DNA of 64,000 bases from Pseudomonas fortuita. Its GTDB lineage: Bacteria; Pseudomonadota; Gammaproteobacteria; Pseudomonadales; Pseudomonadaceae. The position numbers and the translations under genes are program-made. The notes under the pieces are model-generated. The model worked only from the letters and a program-made list of their open reading frames with translations. It made no database searches and was not told the DNA's origin. Shown piece after piece: positions 57,701 to 64,000 of the stretch (within the stretch, counting starts at the first letter, position 1; the number at the start of each line of letters is the position of its first letter). The stretch lies in the NCBI RefSeq assembly GCF_026898135.2, contig NZ_CP114035.2, positions 847,501 to 911,500 of the forward strand, written 5' to 3'.

Positions 57701-60700
57701 AAGGTGCCGTTGCTGCCGGCCACCGCCGTGCCCAACACGTTGCCGCTGGCATCGCGTACGGTCACGGTGCTGCCGGCTTCGGCGTTCCCGGTCAGTTGCA
57801 GCCCGGTACCGGACAGGGCGAGTGTGGTCGGTGCCGCAGGCGGGGTGAAGTCCGGCGCAGTGACCGGCACGGCGGTTGAGGTATTGTTGCCCGCATCGGT
57901 CTGCGTAACGTTCAGGTGCTGGGCGTTGAGCTGGGCGCTGTTCAGGGTCAGGGTAAAGCTGCCATTGGCCGCCACCAGGCCGCTGCCGATGATGGTGCCG
58001 TCCGGGCCGCGCACGGTGACTGTGGCGCCGGCTTCGCCCAGGCCGGTCAGGGTCAGGCCGTTGTTGTTCAGCACCACATTGGTCAGCGGCGCGGGTGGGG
58101 TCAGGTCCGGGGTCGACACGTTGATGGCTGGCGACGTGTTGCCGGCGGCATCCACCTGCGTGACGCCGATGGCCTGGCCATTGGCTTGCGGGGTGTCGAA
58201 GGTCACCGTGAAGCGGCCGTCGGCGCCCACGGTGGCGGTGCCCAGCACGGTGCCGGCGGCGTTGCGCACCTGCACGGTAGCGCCCACTTCACCGCTGCCG
58301 GACAGCTGGCGGCCGTCCTGGCTCAATAGCGGGTTGGTGATGGCGGCGGGTGGCGTGCGGTCGGGCGTGGCCAGGCTGGCCGGGCCGGAGACGTTGCCGG
58401 CAGCATCGCTGAGGGTGACTTGCAGCGGGCTGCCGGTGGTTTGCGCGCTGGGCAGGGTGATCTGGAACTGGCCGCTCTGGTTGACGGTGCCGGTGGCCAG
58501 GATGGCGCCACTGGCGTCGCGGACGGTGACGCTGGCGCCGGCTTCACCCTGGCCGCTGAGCACGGTGGCCGCGCTGTTGAGGCTGAGGTTGCTGGCCGCC
58601 AGCGGTGCTTGCAGGTCAGGTGCTTGCAGCGTGGCCGCGAGCGAAACGTTACCCGCAGCATCGGCCTGGGTCACGATCAGGTTCTGCCCATTGGCCACGG
58701 CCGGTGAGAAACTGACGCTGAACAGGCCATTGCTGCCGACGGTGGCAGTCCCCAGCAGCGTGCCTTGAGCGTCTGTCACGCGCACGGTTGCGCCCACTTC
58801 GCCCTGGCCGGTCAGTGTGCTGCCGGTGGCGTTGAGGGTTACCTGGGCCGGCGCGTTCGGTGCCGTGGTGTCATTGGCCACCACGATGGCCGGCACCGAA
58901 GGCTGGCCGTCGACAGTAGCCTTGGCACTGACTTGCAAGGTCTGGGCATTGAGCTGGGCGTTCTGGAAGAACACCCGGAAGGTGCCGTCGCTGCCGACCG
59001 TGGCGGTGCCCAGGGTAGTGCCCCCGGAGGTCACGGTAATCAGCGAGCCGACCGTACCTTGGCCGGTCAGCAGGAAGCCGTCGGCGCTGATGGCAAGGGC
59101 CGACGGTGTGGCCACTTCCGTGCCAGTCGGGCCTGCTACTGGCACCTGGGGTGACTCATTGCCGGCAGGGTCGATCACCACCACAGCGACAGTTTCGCCG
59201 GTTGTCAGTGGCGGGTCGACCGGCACCACGAAGGTACCGTCCGGCCCTACGGTGATTGTGCCGCGCACGGTGTCATCCGGGTTGCGGATTTCTACCGTGC
59301 TGCCGGGTTCGGCGGTGCCGCCGACCGTGCCGCCGTCCGGGCTCACGCTAATGCCGGTGGCCGGCAGTGGATCAGTGGTGTCCGGGGCGGTGACAGAGAC
59401 CGGTGCCGAGTCGTTACCGGCAGCGTCGGTCACTACCACGGTCACGGTCTGGCCGTTGTTCTGCGCTGTATCCAGTGGCACGCTGAAACTGCCGTCCGGG
59501 TTGACCGGGACAGTGATCACATTGCCAGCCCCATCGCTTACGGTGACCGAGTCCGCGCCAGGTGCGTTACCGGTGACCGTGGTGCCGTCGTCGCTGACAA
59601 GCACACCTGTGGGCGCAGCCGGTGGCGTGATGTCCGGCGCAGTGATCTGGCCGGGCAGGGACTCATTACCCGCCGCGTCGGTCAAGGTCACGTTCAGGGC
59701 CTGGCCGTCCAGTTGCGCAGGCGACAGCGGTACCGTGAAGTTGCCGCCTGCCGGCACGACTACGGTACCGACCACGGTGCCGTCTGCCAGCCGCACTTCC
59801 ACCGTAGAGCCAGCTTCACCCGTACCCTGGATGGCGTTGCCGCCCGGGGTGATGGTGAGGCCGGTCGGTGCGGCCGGTGCAGTGCTGTCGTCGGCGGTAA
59901 AAGTAGCCGACGGCGAGGCATTGCCGCCCCCATCGATCAGCACCACCGACAGCACCTCGCCATTGGTCTGGGCGGGGGTGAGTAGAACTTCGAAGGTGCC
60001 GTCTGCCGCCACCGGTATGGTGCCCAGCAGGTCACCGGCGGCGTTGCGAACCTCGACGGTGCTCCCGGCTTCGCCCTGGCCGCTGAGCAGCGTGCCCGTA
60101 GGGTCGAGGCCCAGGCCTTGCGCCGGCAGCGGTGCCTCGAAGTCAGGTGCGGTGACGGTGCCGGCTGGTGAGTCGTTGCCGGCGTTGTCCGTCTGGGTGA
60201 CGGACAGGGTCTGGCCGTTGAGCTGTGGCGGGTCGATTGTCACCTGGAAGGTGCCATCGGGCTGGACCGTTGCGGTACCCAGTACTGCGCCACCCGCGCC
60301 GGTCACGGTCACCTGCGCACCAGGCTCGCCGCTGCCGCTCAGGCTGCTGCCGTCGCCAGCCAGAATCAGGCCGGTGGGTATATCGGGTGCCTGGGTATCC
60401 GGTGCTGGCAAGTCGACCGCCGCTGACAGGTTGCCAGCCGGGTCGCGTTGCTCCACGGTCAGTGCCTGGCCGTTGGTCTGAGGCGTGTCGAGCGTGATTT
60501 CGAATGCGCCGCCAGTGCCGACCACGGTGCTGCCCAGCACGCTGCCGTCCGGCCCGCGCACGGTGACGGTGGCACCGGGTTCGCCGTTGCCGGTGACCGT
60601 GGTGCCGGTGCCATCGATGGCCGGGGTGGTGACCACTTGCGGAGGGGTGGAGTCGGGTGCAGTGAAGTCTACGGGCCCTGCGCTGTTGCCCAGGTTGTCA

Positions 60701-63700
60701 GTGGCTTCGACTGTGAGGCTTTCGCCATTGCGCTGCGGTGCATTGAGGGTGACATCGAAGCGGCCGTCGGCGCCTACGGTGGCGGTGCCCAGCACGTTGC
60801 CATCGGCGTCACGCACGGTGACGATGGAACCGTTCTGGCCTTGGCCGGTGAGGTGAATGCCAGCGGTATCGATGGCCAGCCCCGAGGGTTGCAGCGGGCC
60901 ATCGGTATCGGGCGCCACGATGGTGGCGGTCGAGGTATTGCCAGCGGGGTCGCGCAGTACCACGTCCAGTTCCTGGCCGTCTGTCTGCGGTGGGTTCAGG
61001 ACCACGCTGATCACACCATCGTTACCGACCTGGGCGTTGCCCAGCACAGTGCCGTCGGCACTGATGACCTGCACGGTGGTGCCCGGTTCGCCGCGGCCGG
61101 TGAGCAGGCCGCCGTCGGCACTCAGTTGCAGTTCGCTGGCTTCATTGGGCGGGGTGATGTCAGGGGCGGTGATCTGGGTCGGCAGCGAGCTGTTGCCAGC
61201 GCCATCAACCGCCACCACATCCAGGGTCTCGCCATTGGCCTGGGCCGGGCTCAGGCCGATGGTGAAGCTGCCATCCTGGCCAGCCTGGACGCTGCCCAGG
61301 ACATTGCCCTGTGCGTCACGCACCTGCACCTGCGTACCGGCCGGTGCGGTACCGGAAACGCTGGAGCCGTCGCCGGCCACCAGCACGCCGCTCGGGCTCT
61401 CGGGCAGCGGGGTATCGGCAACGGTCACACTGACCCCTGCCGAGGTATTGCCGGCGGCATCGGTCTGCACCAGGACGATGTTCTCACCTGCGGCCAGCGG
61501 TGCCTCCAGGTCAACCACGAAGGTGCCATTGGGCGCCACGATGCCGGAACCGAGCACGACACCTTGGGTGTCACGCACTTGCACCGTGGCACCGGGCTCA
61601 CCACGGCCAGACACGGCCAGGCTGCCATCGCCTGCCACCACGTCGGTGACGATCGCCGGTGCGGTGATGTCTGGCGCCGTGTAGCTCAGCGGCACCGAGG
61701 TGTTGCCGGCCGCATCGGTCACAGTGATGGACAGGGTTTCGCCATTGGCCTGAGGCGGGTCGAGGGTCAGGCTGAAGCTGCCATCGGGCCCGGCAATGGC
61801 GCTGCCGATCAGGTTGCCCAAGGCATCTTTCACCTCCACCCGGGCGCCCCCTTCTGCAGTGCCGACCAGGCTGTCACCATTGCTCAGCACCAGGTCGGTT
61901 GGTTGCAGCGGTGCCACCTGGTCCGGCGCTGTCAGCGGGCTAGGTGTCGAGACGTTGCCGGCGGCATCGGTCAGGGTCACTTGCAGGGACGAGCCATCCA
62001 CCACCGGGGTTGGCAGTTGCACGTTGAAGCTGCCATCCGGTTGCACGGTGCCGCTCACCAGCACCTGGCCCTGGTCGTTGCGCACCTCCACAGTGGTGCC
62101 TGCTTCACCCCGGCCGGAGACCGTGCGGCCATCGACGCTGATGACCAGTTGGGTGGCAGGCGCTGGCGGTGTGGTATCACCACCGTTATCAACGATCGGG
62201 GCAGTGACGGTGCCGGCTGCGGAGGCATTGCCTGCGGTATCGGTGGCGGTTACCTGCAATTGCTCGCCGGCCACTTGAGGCGGGGTAAGGCCGATGCTGA
62301 ACGTACCGCCGGCCCCCACCACGACGCTGCCTAGCACGGTAGTGCCGTCGGCTGCCAGCACGCGTACGGTGCTGCCGGCTTCGGCGCGCCCGGTCACCAC
62401 GCTGCCATTGGCGCTGACAGCGAGTTCGCTGGGGGCGGCAGGTGCGGTGATGTCCGGCGCGGTCACTTGTACCGGCAGTGACGAAGCCCCGTTGTTGTCG
62501 ATGGCGACCACGTCCAGCAATTGGCCGTTGGCCTGGGCCGGGTTGAGCACAACGGTGAAGGTGCCCTCGGCGCCGACCACGATGCTGCCCACCACCGCGC
62601 CATTGGCATCCTGCACTTCCACGCGGCTGCCGACCGGCGCGGAGCCGCTGACGCTTGTGCCATCCGCAGCGACTACCAGGTCGCTCGGGCTGGCCGGCGT
62701 GGGCACCAGCGGTACATCGAAGGTCAAGGCCCCGGACGCGTTGCCGCTGGCGTCGGTCTGCACCAGGCTCAGGCGCTCGCCCGGCAGCGCGGCCGGGTCC
62801 AGGTCGAGCAGGAAGGTGCCGTTGGCGGTCACCGTGCCAGTGCCGATCACGGTGCCATTGACGTCGCGTACTTCAACGGTAGCACCGGCTTCGCCGCGAC
62901 CGCTCAAGGTCAGGCCGCCGGTACCGACCACGATGTTGCCGACTACGGCTGGGGGCGTGGTGTCCGGCGCATCGAACTGCAATGGGGTGGAGACATTACC
63001 CGCGGCGTCCACCACTCGGATGTCGAGGACCTCGCCATTGGCTTGGGCAGGGGACAGGGTAACGCTGAAGCTGCCGTTCGGGTTGACCACGCCGCTGCCG
63101 ATCACGTTGCCCGAGGCGTCGCGCACCTGCACGGTAGCGCCAGGCTCACCGCTACCGGTCAAGGTAACGCCGCCGGCAAGCTCCAGACCGGTCGGCTGGG
63201 CGGGGGCCTGCAGGTCTGGGGTGGCCACCGTGCCCGGAGTGGAGGCATTGCCGGCGGCATCGGTCAGCACCACTTGGAGGGTACTGCCATCGTTCACCGG
63301 CGGGGCCAGGCTGACCTGGAAGGTGCCATCCGGGTTGACCGTACCGCTGGCCAGCACGTTACCTTGGGCATCGCGCACTTGCACGCTGGCGCCCGCTTCG
63401 CCACGGCCGCTCAGTTGGCCACCGGCCAGGCCGACGACCAGGTTGGTCGGCGCCTGGGGTGGCGTGGTATCGACACCGTCGATGTCTGGGGCCGTGACGC
63501 TACCGGCACTGGAGGCATTGCCGGCGGTGTCGGTGGCGGTGACTTGCAGCACTTCACCGTCCACTTGCGCGGGGCTGAGGGTAATGCTGAAACTGCCGGT
63601 GGCGCCTACCACCGCCGTACCCAGCACGGTAGTGCCATCGGCGGCCAGCACGCGCACGGTGCTGCCCGCTTCCGCGCGGCCAGTGACGACGGTACCGTTG

Positions 63701-64000
63701 GCGTTGATCGCAAGTTCGCTCGGGGCGGCCGGGGCGGTGATATCCGGCGCACTGATCTGCACCGGCAGGGACGATGCACCCGTGCCATCGATGGCGACCA
63801 CATCCAGCAGCTCGCCGTTGGCCTGGGCCGGGTTGAGGATGACGGTGAAGGTGCCTTCAGCGCCCACTACCACACTGCCCACCAGCGTGCCGTTGGCATC
63901 GTGGACTTCCACGCGGCTGCCGGCCGGTGCAGACCCCGTGATGCTGGTGCCATTCGCGGCCACTACCAGGTCGCTTGGGCTGGCGGGGGCAGGGGTAACG
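51712..64000 (-). CDS. lapF: Giant biofilm adhesin (LapF type), 5' part outside the window
   Basis: 4,096 complete codons plus one partial codon are visible and the frame is open to the right window edge, so the N-terminus is missing. About 40 tandem bacterial Ig-like domains (Big_6-like, about 86 residues; e.g. GEAGATVTVRDASGNVLGTA) run from the edge to about 53,800. Then two related ~240-residue modules with HPNGLSDTA and HPNGTTDTA, and an RTX-like calcium-binding end (TDGNDHLDGS, GGAGNDTL, GGTGTDTLLWGG) with the type I export signal. I noticed no cysteine. This is the organisation of LapF of P. putida (6310 residues in KT2440 as I recall), a surface protein for cell-cell contact in mature biofilm; the exporter genes follow directly. 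N-terminal retention features cannot be assessed. Confidence 0.93.
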   Translation of the reverse strand, partial: VTPAPASPSDLVVAANGTSITGSAPAGSRVEVHDANGTLVGSVVVGAEGTFTVILNPAQANGELLDVVAIDGTGASSLPVQISAPDITAPAAPSELAINANGTVVTGRAEAGSTVRVLAADGTTVLGTAVVGATGSFSITLSPAQVDGEVLQVTATDTAGNASSAGSVTAPDIDGVDTTPPQAPTNLVVGLAGGQLSGRGEAGASVQVRDAQGNVLASGTVNPDGTFQVSLAPPVNDGSTLQVVLTDAAGNASTPGTVATPDLQAPAQPTGLELAGGVTLTGSGEPGATVQVRDASGNVIGSGVVNPNGSFSVTLSPAQANGEVLDIRVVDAAGNVSTPLQFDAPDTTPPAVVGNIVVGTGGLTLSGRGEAGATVEVRDVNGTVIGTGTVTANGTFLLDLDPAALPGERLSLVQTDASGNASGALTFDVPLVPTPASPSDLVVAADGTSVSGSAPVGSRVEVQDANGAVVGSIVVGAEGTFTVVLNPAQANGQLLDVVAIDNNGASSLPVQVTAPDITAPAAPSELAVSANGSVVTGRAEAGSTVRVLAADGTTVLGSVVVGAGGTFSIGLTPPQVAGEQLQVTATDTAGNASAAGTVTAPIVDNGGDTTPPAPATQLVISVDGRTVSGRGEAGTTVEVRNDQGQVLVSGTVQPDGSFNVQLPTPVVDGSSLQVTLTDAAGNVSTPSPLTAPDQVAPLQPTDLVLSNGDSLVGTAEGGARVEVKDALGNLIGSAIAGPDGSFSLTLDPPQANGETLSITVTDAAGNTSVPLSYTAPDITAPAIVTDVVAGDGSLAVSGRGEPGATVQVRDTQGVVLGSGIVAPNGTFVVDLEAPLAAGENIVLVQTDAAGNTSAGVSVTVADTPLPESPSGVLVAGDGSSVSGTAPAGTQVQVRDAQGNVLGSVQAGQDGSFTIGLSPAQANGETLDVVAVDGAGNSSLPTQITAPDITPPNEASELQLSADGGLLTGRGEPGTTVQVISADGTVLGNAQVGNDGVISVVLNPPQTDGQELDVVLRDPAGNTSTATIVAPDTDGPLQPSGLAIDTAGIHLTGQGQNGSIVTVRDADGNVLGTATVGADGRFDVTLNAPQRNGESLTVEATDNLGNSAGPVDFTAPDSTPPQVVTTPAIDGTGTTVTGNGEPGATVTVRGPDGSVLGSTVVGTGGAFEITLDTPQTNGQALTVEQRDPAGNLSAAVDLPAPDTQAPDIPTGLILAGDGSSLSGSGEPGAQVTVTGAGGAVLGTATVQPDGTFQVTIDPPQLNGQTLSVTQTDNAGNDSPAGTVTAPDFEAPLPAQGLGLDPTGTLLSGQGEAGSTVEVRNAAGDLLGTIPVAADGTFEVLLTPAQTNGEVLSVVLIDGGGNASPSATFTADDSTAPAAPTGLTITPGGNAIQGTGEAGSTVEVRLADGTVVGTVVVPAGGNFTVPLSPAQLDGQALNVTLTDAAGNESLPGQITAPDITPPAAPTGVLVSDDGTTVTGNAPGADSVTVSDGAGNVITVPVNPDGSFSVPLDTAQNNGQTVTVVVTDAAGNDSAPVSVTAPDTTDPLPATGISVSPDGGTVGGTAEPGSTVEIRNPDDTVRGTITVGPDGTFVVPVDPPLTTGETVAVVVIDPAGNESPQVPVAGPTGTEVATPSALAISADGFLLTGQGTVGSLITVTSGGTTLGTATVGSDGTFRVFFQNAQLNAQTLQVSAKATVDGQPSVPAIVVANDTTAPNAPAQVTLNATGSTLTGQGEVGATVRVTDAQGTLLGTATVGSNGLFSVSFSPAVANGQNLIVTQADAAGNVSLAATLQAPDLQAPLAASNLSLNSAATVLSGQGEAGASVTVRDASGAILATGTVNQSGQFQITLPSAQTTGSPLQVTLSDAAGNVSGPASLATPDRTPPAAITNPLLSQDGRQLSGSGEVGATVQVRNAAGTVLGTATVGADGRFTVTFDTPQANGQAIGVTQVDAAGNTSPAINVSTPDLTPPAPLTNVVLNNNGLTLTGLGEAGATVTVRGPDGTIIGSGLVAANGSFTLTLNSAQLNAQHLNVTQTDAGNNTSTAVPVTAPDFTPPAAPTTLALSGTGLQLTGNAEAGSTVTVRDASGNVLGTAVAGSNGTFQVTLNSAQTNGQTLQVTATDAAGNVSPAAPYSAADTTPPAAVTNLAVSANGATLTGNGEAGATVTVRAPDNTVLGTATVGADGHFSVALSPAAITGESLSVIQADAAQNVSPAQNVTAPGVLAPATPDNLVLAADGLSVTGTAAAGSTVKVYGPNGVLLGSSPVANDGTFTVNLGSAQANGEVLQVSATGTDGSVSLPATLQAPDTTAPQPLTNLVLSNDGLVLSGRGEAGATVTVLGEGGIELGTAVVDASGNFSVNLSAPQINGEQLNASQSDVAGNESNSVSLIAPDRVAPDAAGNLAFAGGGSLLNGTGEAGAGVRVLAADGSVLGSATVRADGTFQVNLASPQANGQQVQVVLTDAAGNQSAASAITAPDTTPPTAPAELAVSGDGVTLTGRGEVGALVTVTNPAGDEIGSATVDASGHFTITLNPALGNAELLSFTQADAAGNVSAVATLQTPDFTPPAPLTQVVINADGSVVSGLGEAGATVIVSNAAGTVLGTGTVLADGSFRVELTPAQINNQLLSVLQADPPGNVSLPVSVLAPDHTPPAAATELRLNAAGDELGGVGEAGATVRVYVGTTQVGTGTVGASGTFVVELDTAKLNGQVLQVTLTDGAGNISPISSVTAVDTTPPATVIATINDSGTQVIGTAEAGTRVTVVNNNGDLLGQVTVDPDGTFVLNLNNPQINGEVLTVIAQDATGNPSAPLQVNAPDLTPPVQPDNLLLNPAGTSMTGTAEAGTTITVRDPNNNVVGTVEVGANGQFTVPINPPQNNGQLLTVVSTDDAGNASVVVPYQTNDTSPPGVVTDMAINNTFNVLTGKGEPNATVTISRGGLVIGTGTVDAAGNFQITLVPAAGSLATLAVTQSDGINTSAVATYITPLIAPPVPPTNVTLGSDGLTLAGNAPSGVGIRVYDAAGNLIGTGGATLNGTFTLTLNTAQLNGQHISVTAVALVGGESQPTFLQAADITPPANPLVTGLSLNGLVLTGTGEAGATVTVRDASNNVLGTAVVNGGGVFTVNLNAAQLNGQVLGVSQADAAGNVSGSTSYTATDVQPPATPTNVTINGAGTVLTGNGEAGATVTVQGPNGQVGTGVVQADGTFTITLTSPQNDGQLLVVRQADAAGNLSGSTSLTAPDTTPPAAPLATINANGTSVSGSGQIGSTVTVRNSAGTVLGTATVGSNGLFVVSLTAAQIDNQALSVTLTDSAGNVSTGTTLTAPDLTPPAAAGNLLISADGGTLTGTGEVGATVTVRSANGTVLQTATVQPGGTFTVTLSPPQDNGQILSVTLSDPRGNVSGNVNVTAPDVDANAPVIASDNLATATVNLAAVSATKTYTDSFTTLLSGFSKTYTWTVAAGTTADPTLTLTTNSVLALLNNTSFTLQVKDASGAWVTLATGNTQGLLDLIVLPIGLQVDIGVLQAGDYRLTVGSGGIGLVTNVSTALDITSTSLTQFTGTGTATTGNVITDVGTDGAVDARGPDSAAVLQVLKNGSYVSAGTSTTVQGQYGTLVISADGSYTYTPNGSPNSVGKVDVFSYQLVHPNGLSDTANLYVRIDSPQATEVWSNTNYAAPATVVDAVNDVGTSHVTLANRVDTSSSALGSLSLPVIGTRQATYTTTVAADTTANLQVVVNSANLLSLLNGTTIELLKLNPATGQYVLVQSVPGGSLISLLGGGAGYTFQNQGAGTYHVRVTAGGIGLLSSITTSLNATTTHLTEFVVSGATAATGNLLSDDNVGSALTVLSVLTAANTYTIPGYNGVSVAGTYGTLLVHADGSYTYTLNPGLTSAVVGQHDTFTYELTHPNGTTDTATLTVNLDNAAGLTTFTSLQADTGDEAVALASLAAATDVIAGTDGNDHLDGSQGGHITLQGGAGNDTLVVVDQNFASVEGGTGTDTLLWGGGDASIDLGNLAGRVHDIEVIDLNDTSSVALTLNLADVVAITETGTDTLIIKGDNKDSVHMTDNWTLVGNQTADGIDYNQYTAQEDPSHHLWVQNGIHVV

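Noticed and set aside
63961-63963. GTG at 63963 as the adhesin start
   Set aside because: The frame stays open and continues the same Ig-domain sequence (TPAPASPSDL) to the window edge, so the true start lies beyond.
51712-64000. Long plus-strand open frames (up to 783 codons, e.g. 52951-55302, 60448-62334) opposite the adhesin
   Set aside because: They are antisense to a continuous, domain-rich adhesin frame. Repetition and high GC at codon position 3 create long stop-free shadows; the translations are low-complexity with no domain or start support.
53800-64000. Regularly spaced repeats as a CRISPR-like array
   Set aside because: The period is about 258 bases, in frame, and encodes Ig-like domains; there are no short identical repeats with unique spacers.

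Overview
The window reads as chromosomal DNA of a Pseudomonas putida-group bacterium. The case rests on gene content: a PTS fructose operon fruR-fruB-fruK-fruA with its typical FruR operator, a LapF-type giant adhesin with its own type I exporter, an OprD-family porin, nadC-DUF1631-ampD-ampE synteny, CheV, and many short palindromic repeats of the pseudomonad REP type between genes. I see no tRNA, rRNA, prophage, transposase or CRISPR array. Nearly all the DNA looks like core genome. Organism assignment and most product names come from recognising protein families by eye; no database search was run.

Layout. 0-5 kb: 3' end of a fatty acyl-CoA ligase, then a DUF1302/DUF1329 outer-membrane/periplasmic pair. 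5.2-10.4 kb: a MalT-like LuxR regulator, then a translationally coupled response regulator with TPR-like repeats and a minimal histidine kinase. 10.5-15.7 kb: a metallo-beta-lactamase-fold hydrolase, an OmpA-type lipoprotein, pta, a DUF3565 protein divergent from a SlyD-type isomerase, a structured RNA or terminator, and glutathione peroxidase. 15.7-25.4 kb: glycosyltransferase, a soluble PAS-PAS chemoreceptor with a sigma-28-type promoter, cysZ, trxB, nadC, a DUF1631 protein, ampD-ampE. 25.5-33.1 kb: TatD-type DNase and fruR reading left, fruBKA reading right; FruB, FruK and FruA together import fructose as fructose-1-phosphate and convert it to fructose-1,6-bisphosphate.

33.2-37.6 kb: DUF3820, a DUF2383 four-helix protein behind a sigma-54-type promoter, a membrane diguanylate cyclase, an OprD-family porin, and a small exported protein. 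37.9-44.2 kb (minus strand): an RND efflux operon (adaptor, pump, OmpR-type regulator, kinase) preceded by a perfect 16-bp palindrome that may be the site for its own regulator. 44.5-46.5 kb: a cysteine-cluster protein coupled to a small exported protein, and cheV with a near-consensus sigma-28 promoter.

46.9-64 kb (minus strand): the biofilm locus. A very large Ig-repeat adhesin (4,096 complete codons plus one partial codon in the window, open through the right edge so its N-terminus lies outside) is followed by its TolC-like outer-membrane protein, ABC transporter and HlyD-like adaptor, the last three joined by 4-nt ATGA overlaps. The adhesin shows about 40 tandem domains of about 86 residues and, at its N-terminal side, a clear five-domain (about 1.29 kb) higher-order repeat.

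The most useful leads are regulatory or structural: the adhesin super-repeat, an apparent three-way-junction RNA before glutathione peroxidase, the sigma-54 and sigma-28 promoters, the RND and trxB palindromes, a 74-bp-arm inverted repeat beside the adhesin exporter, and palindromic repeats that supply stop codons of two genes.
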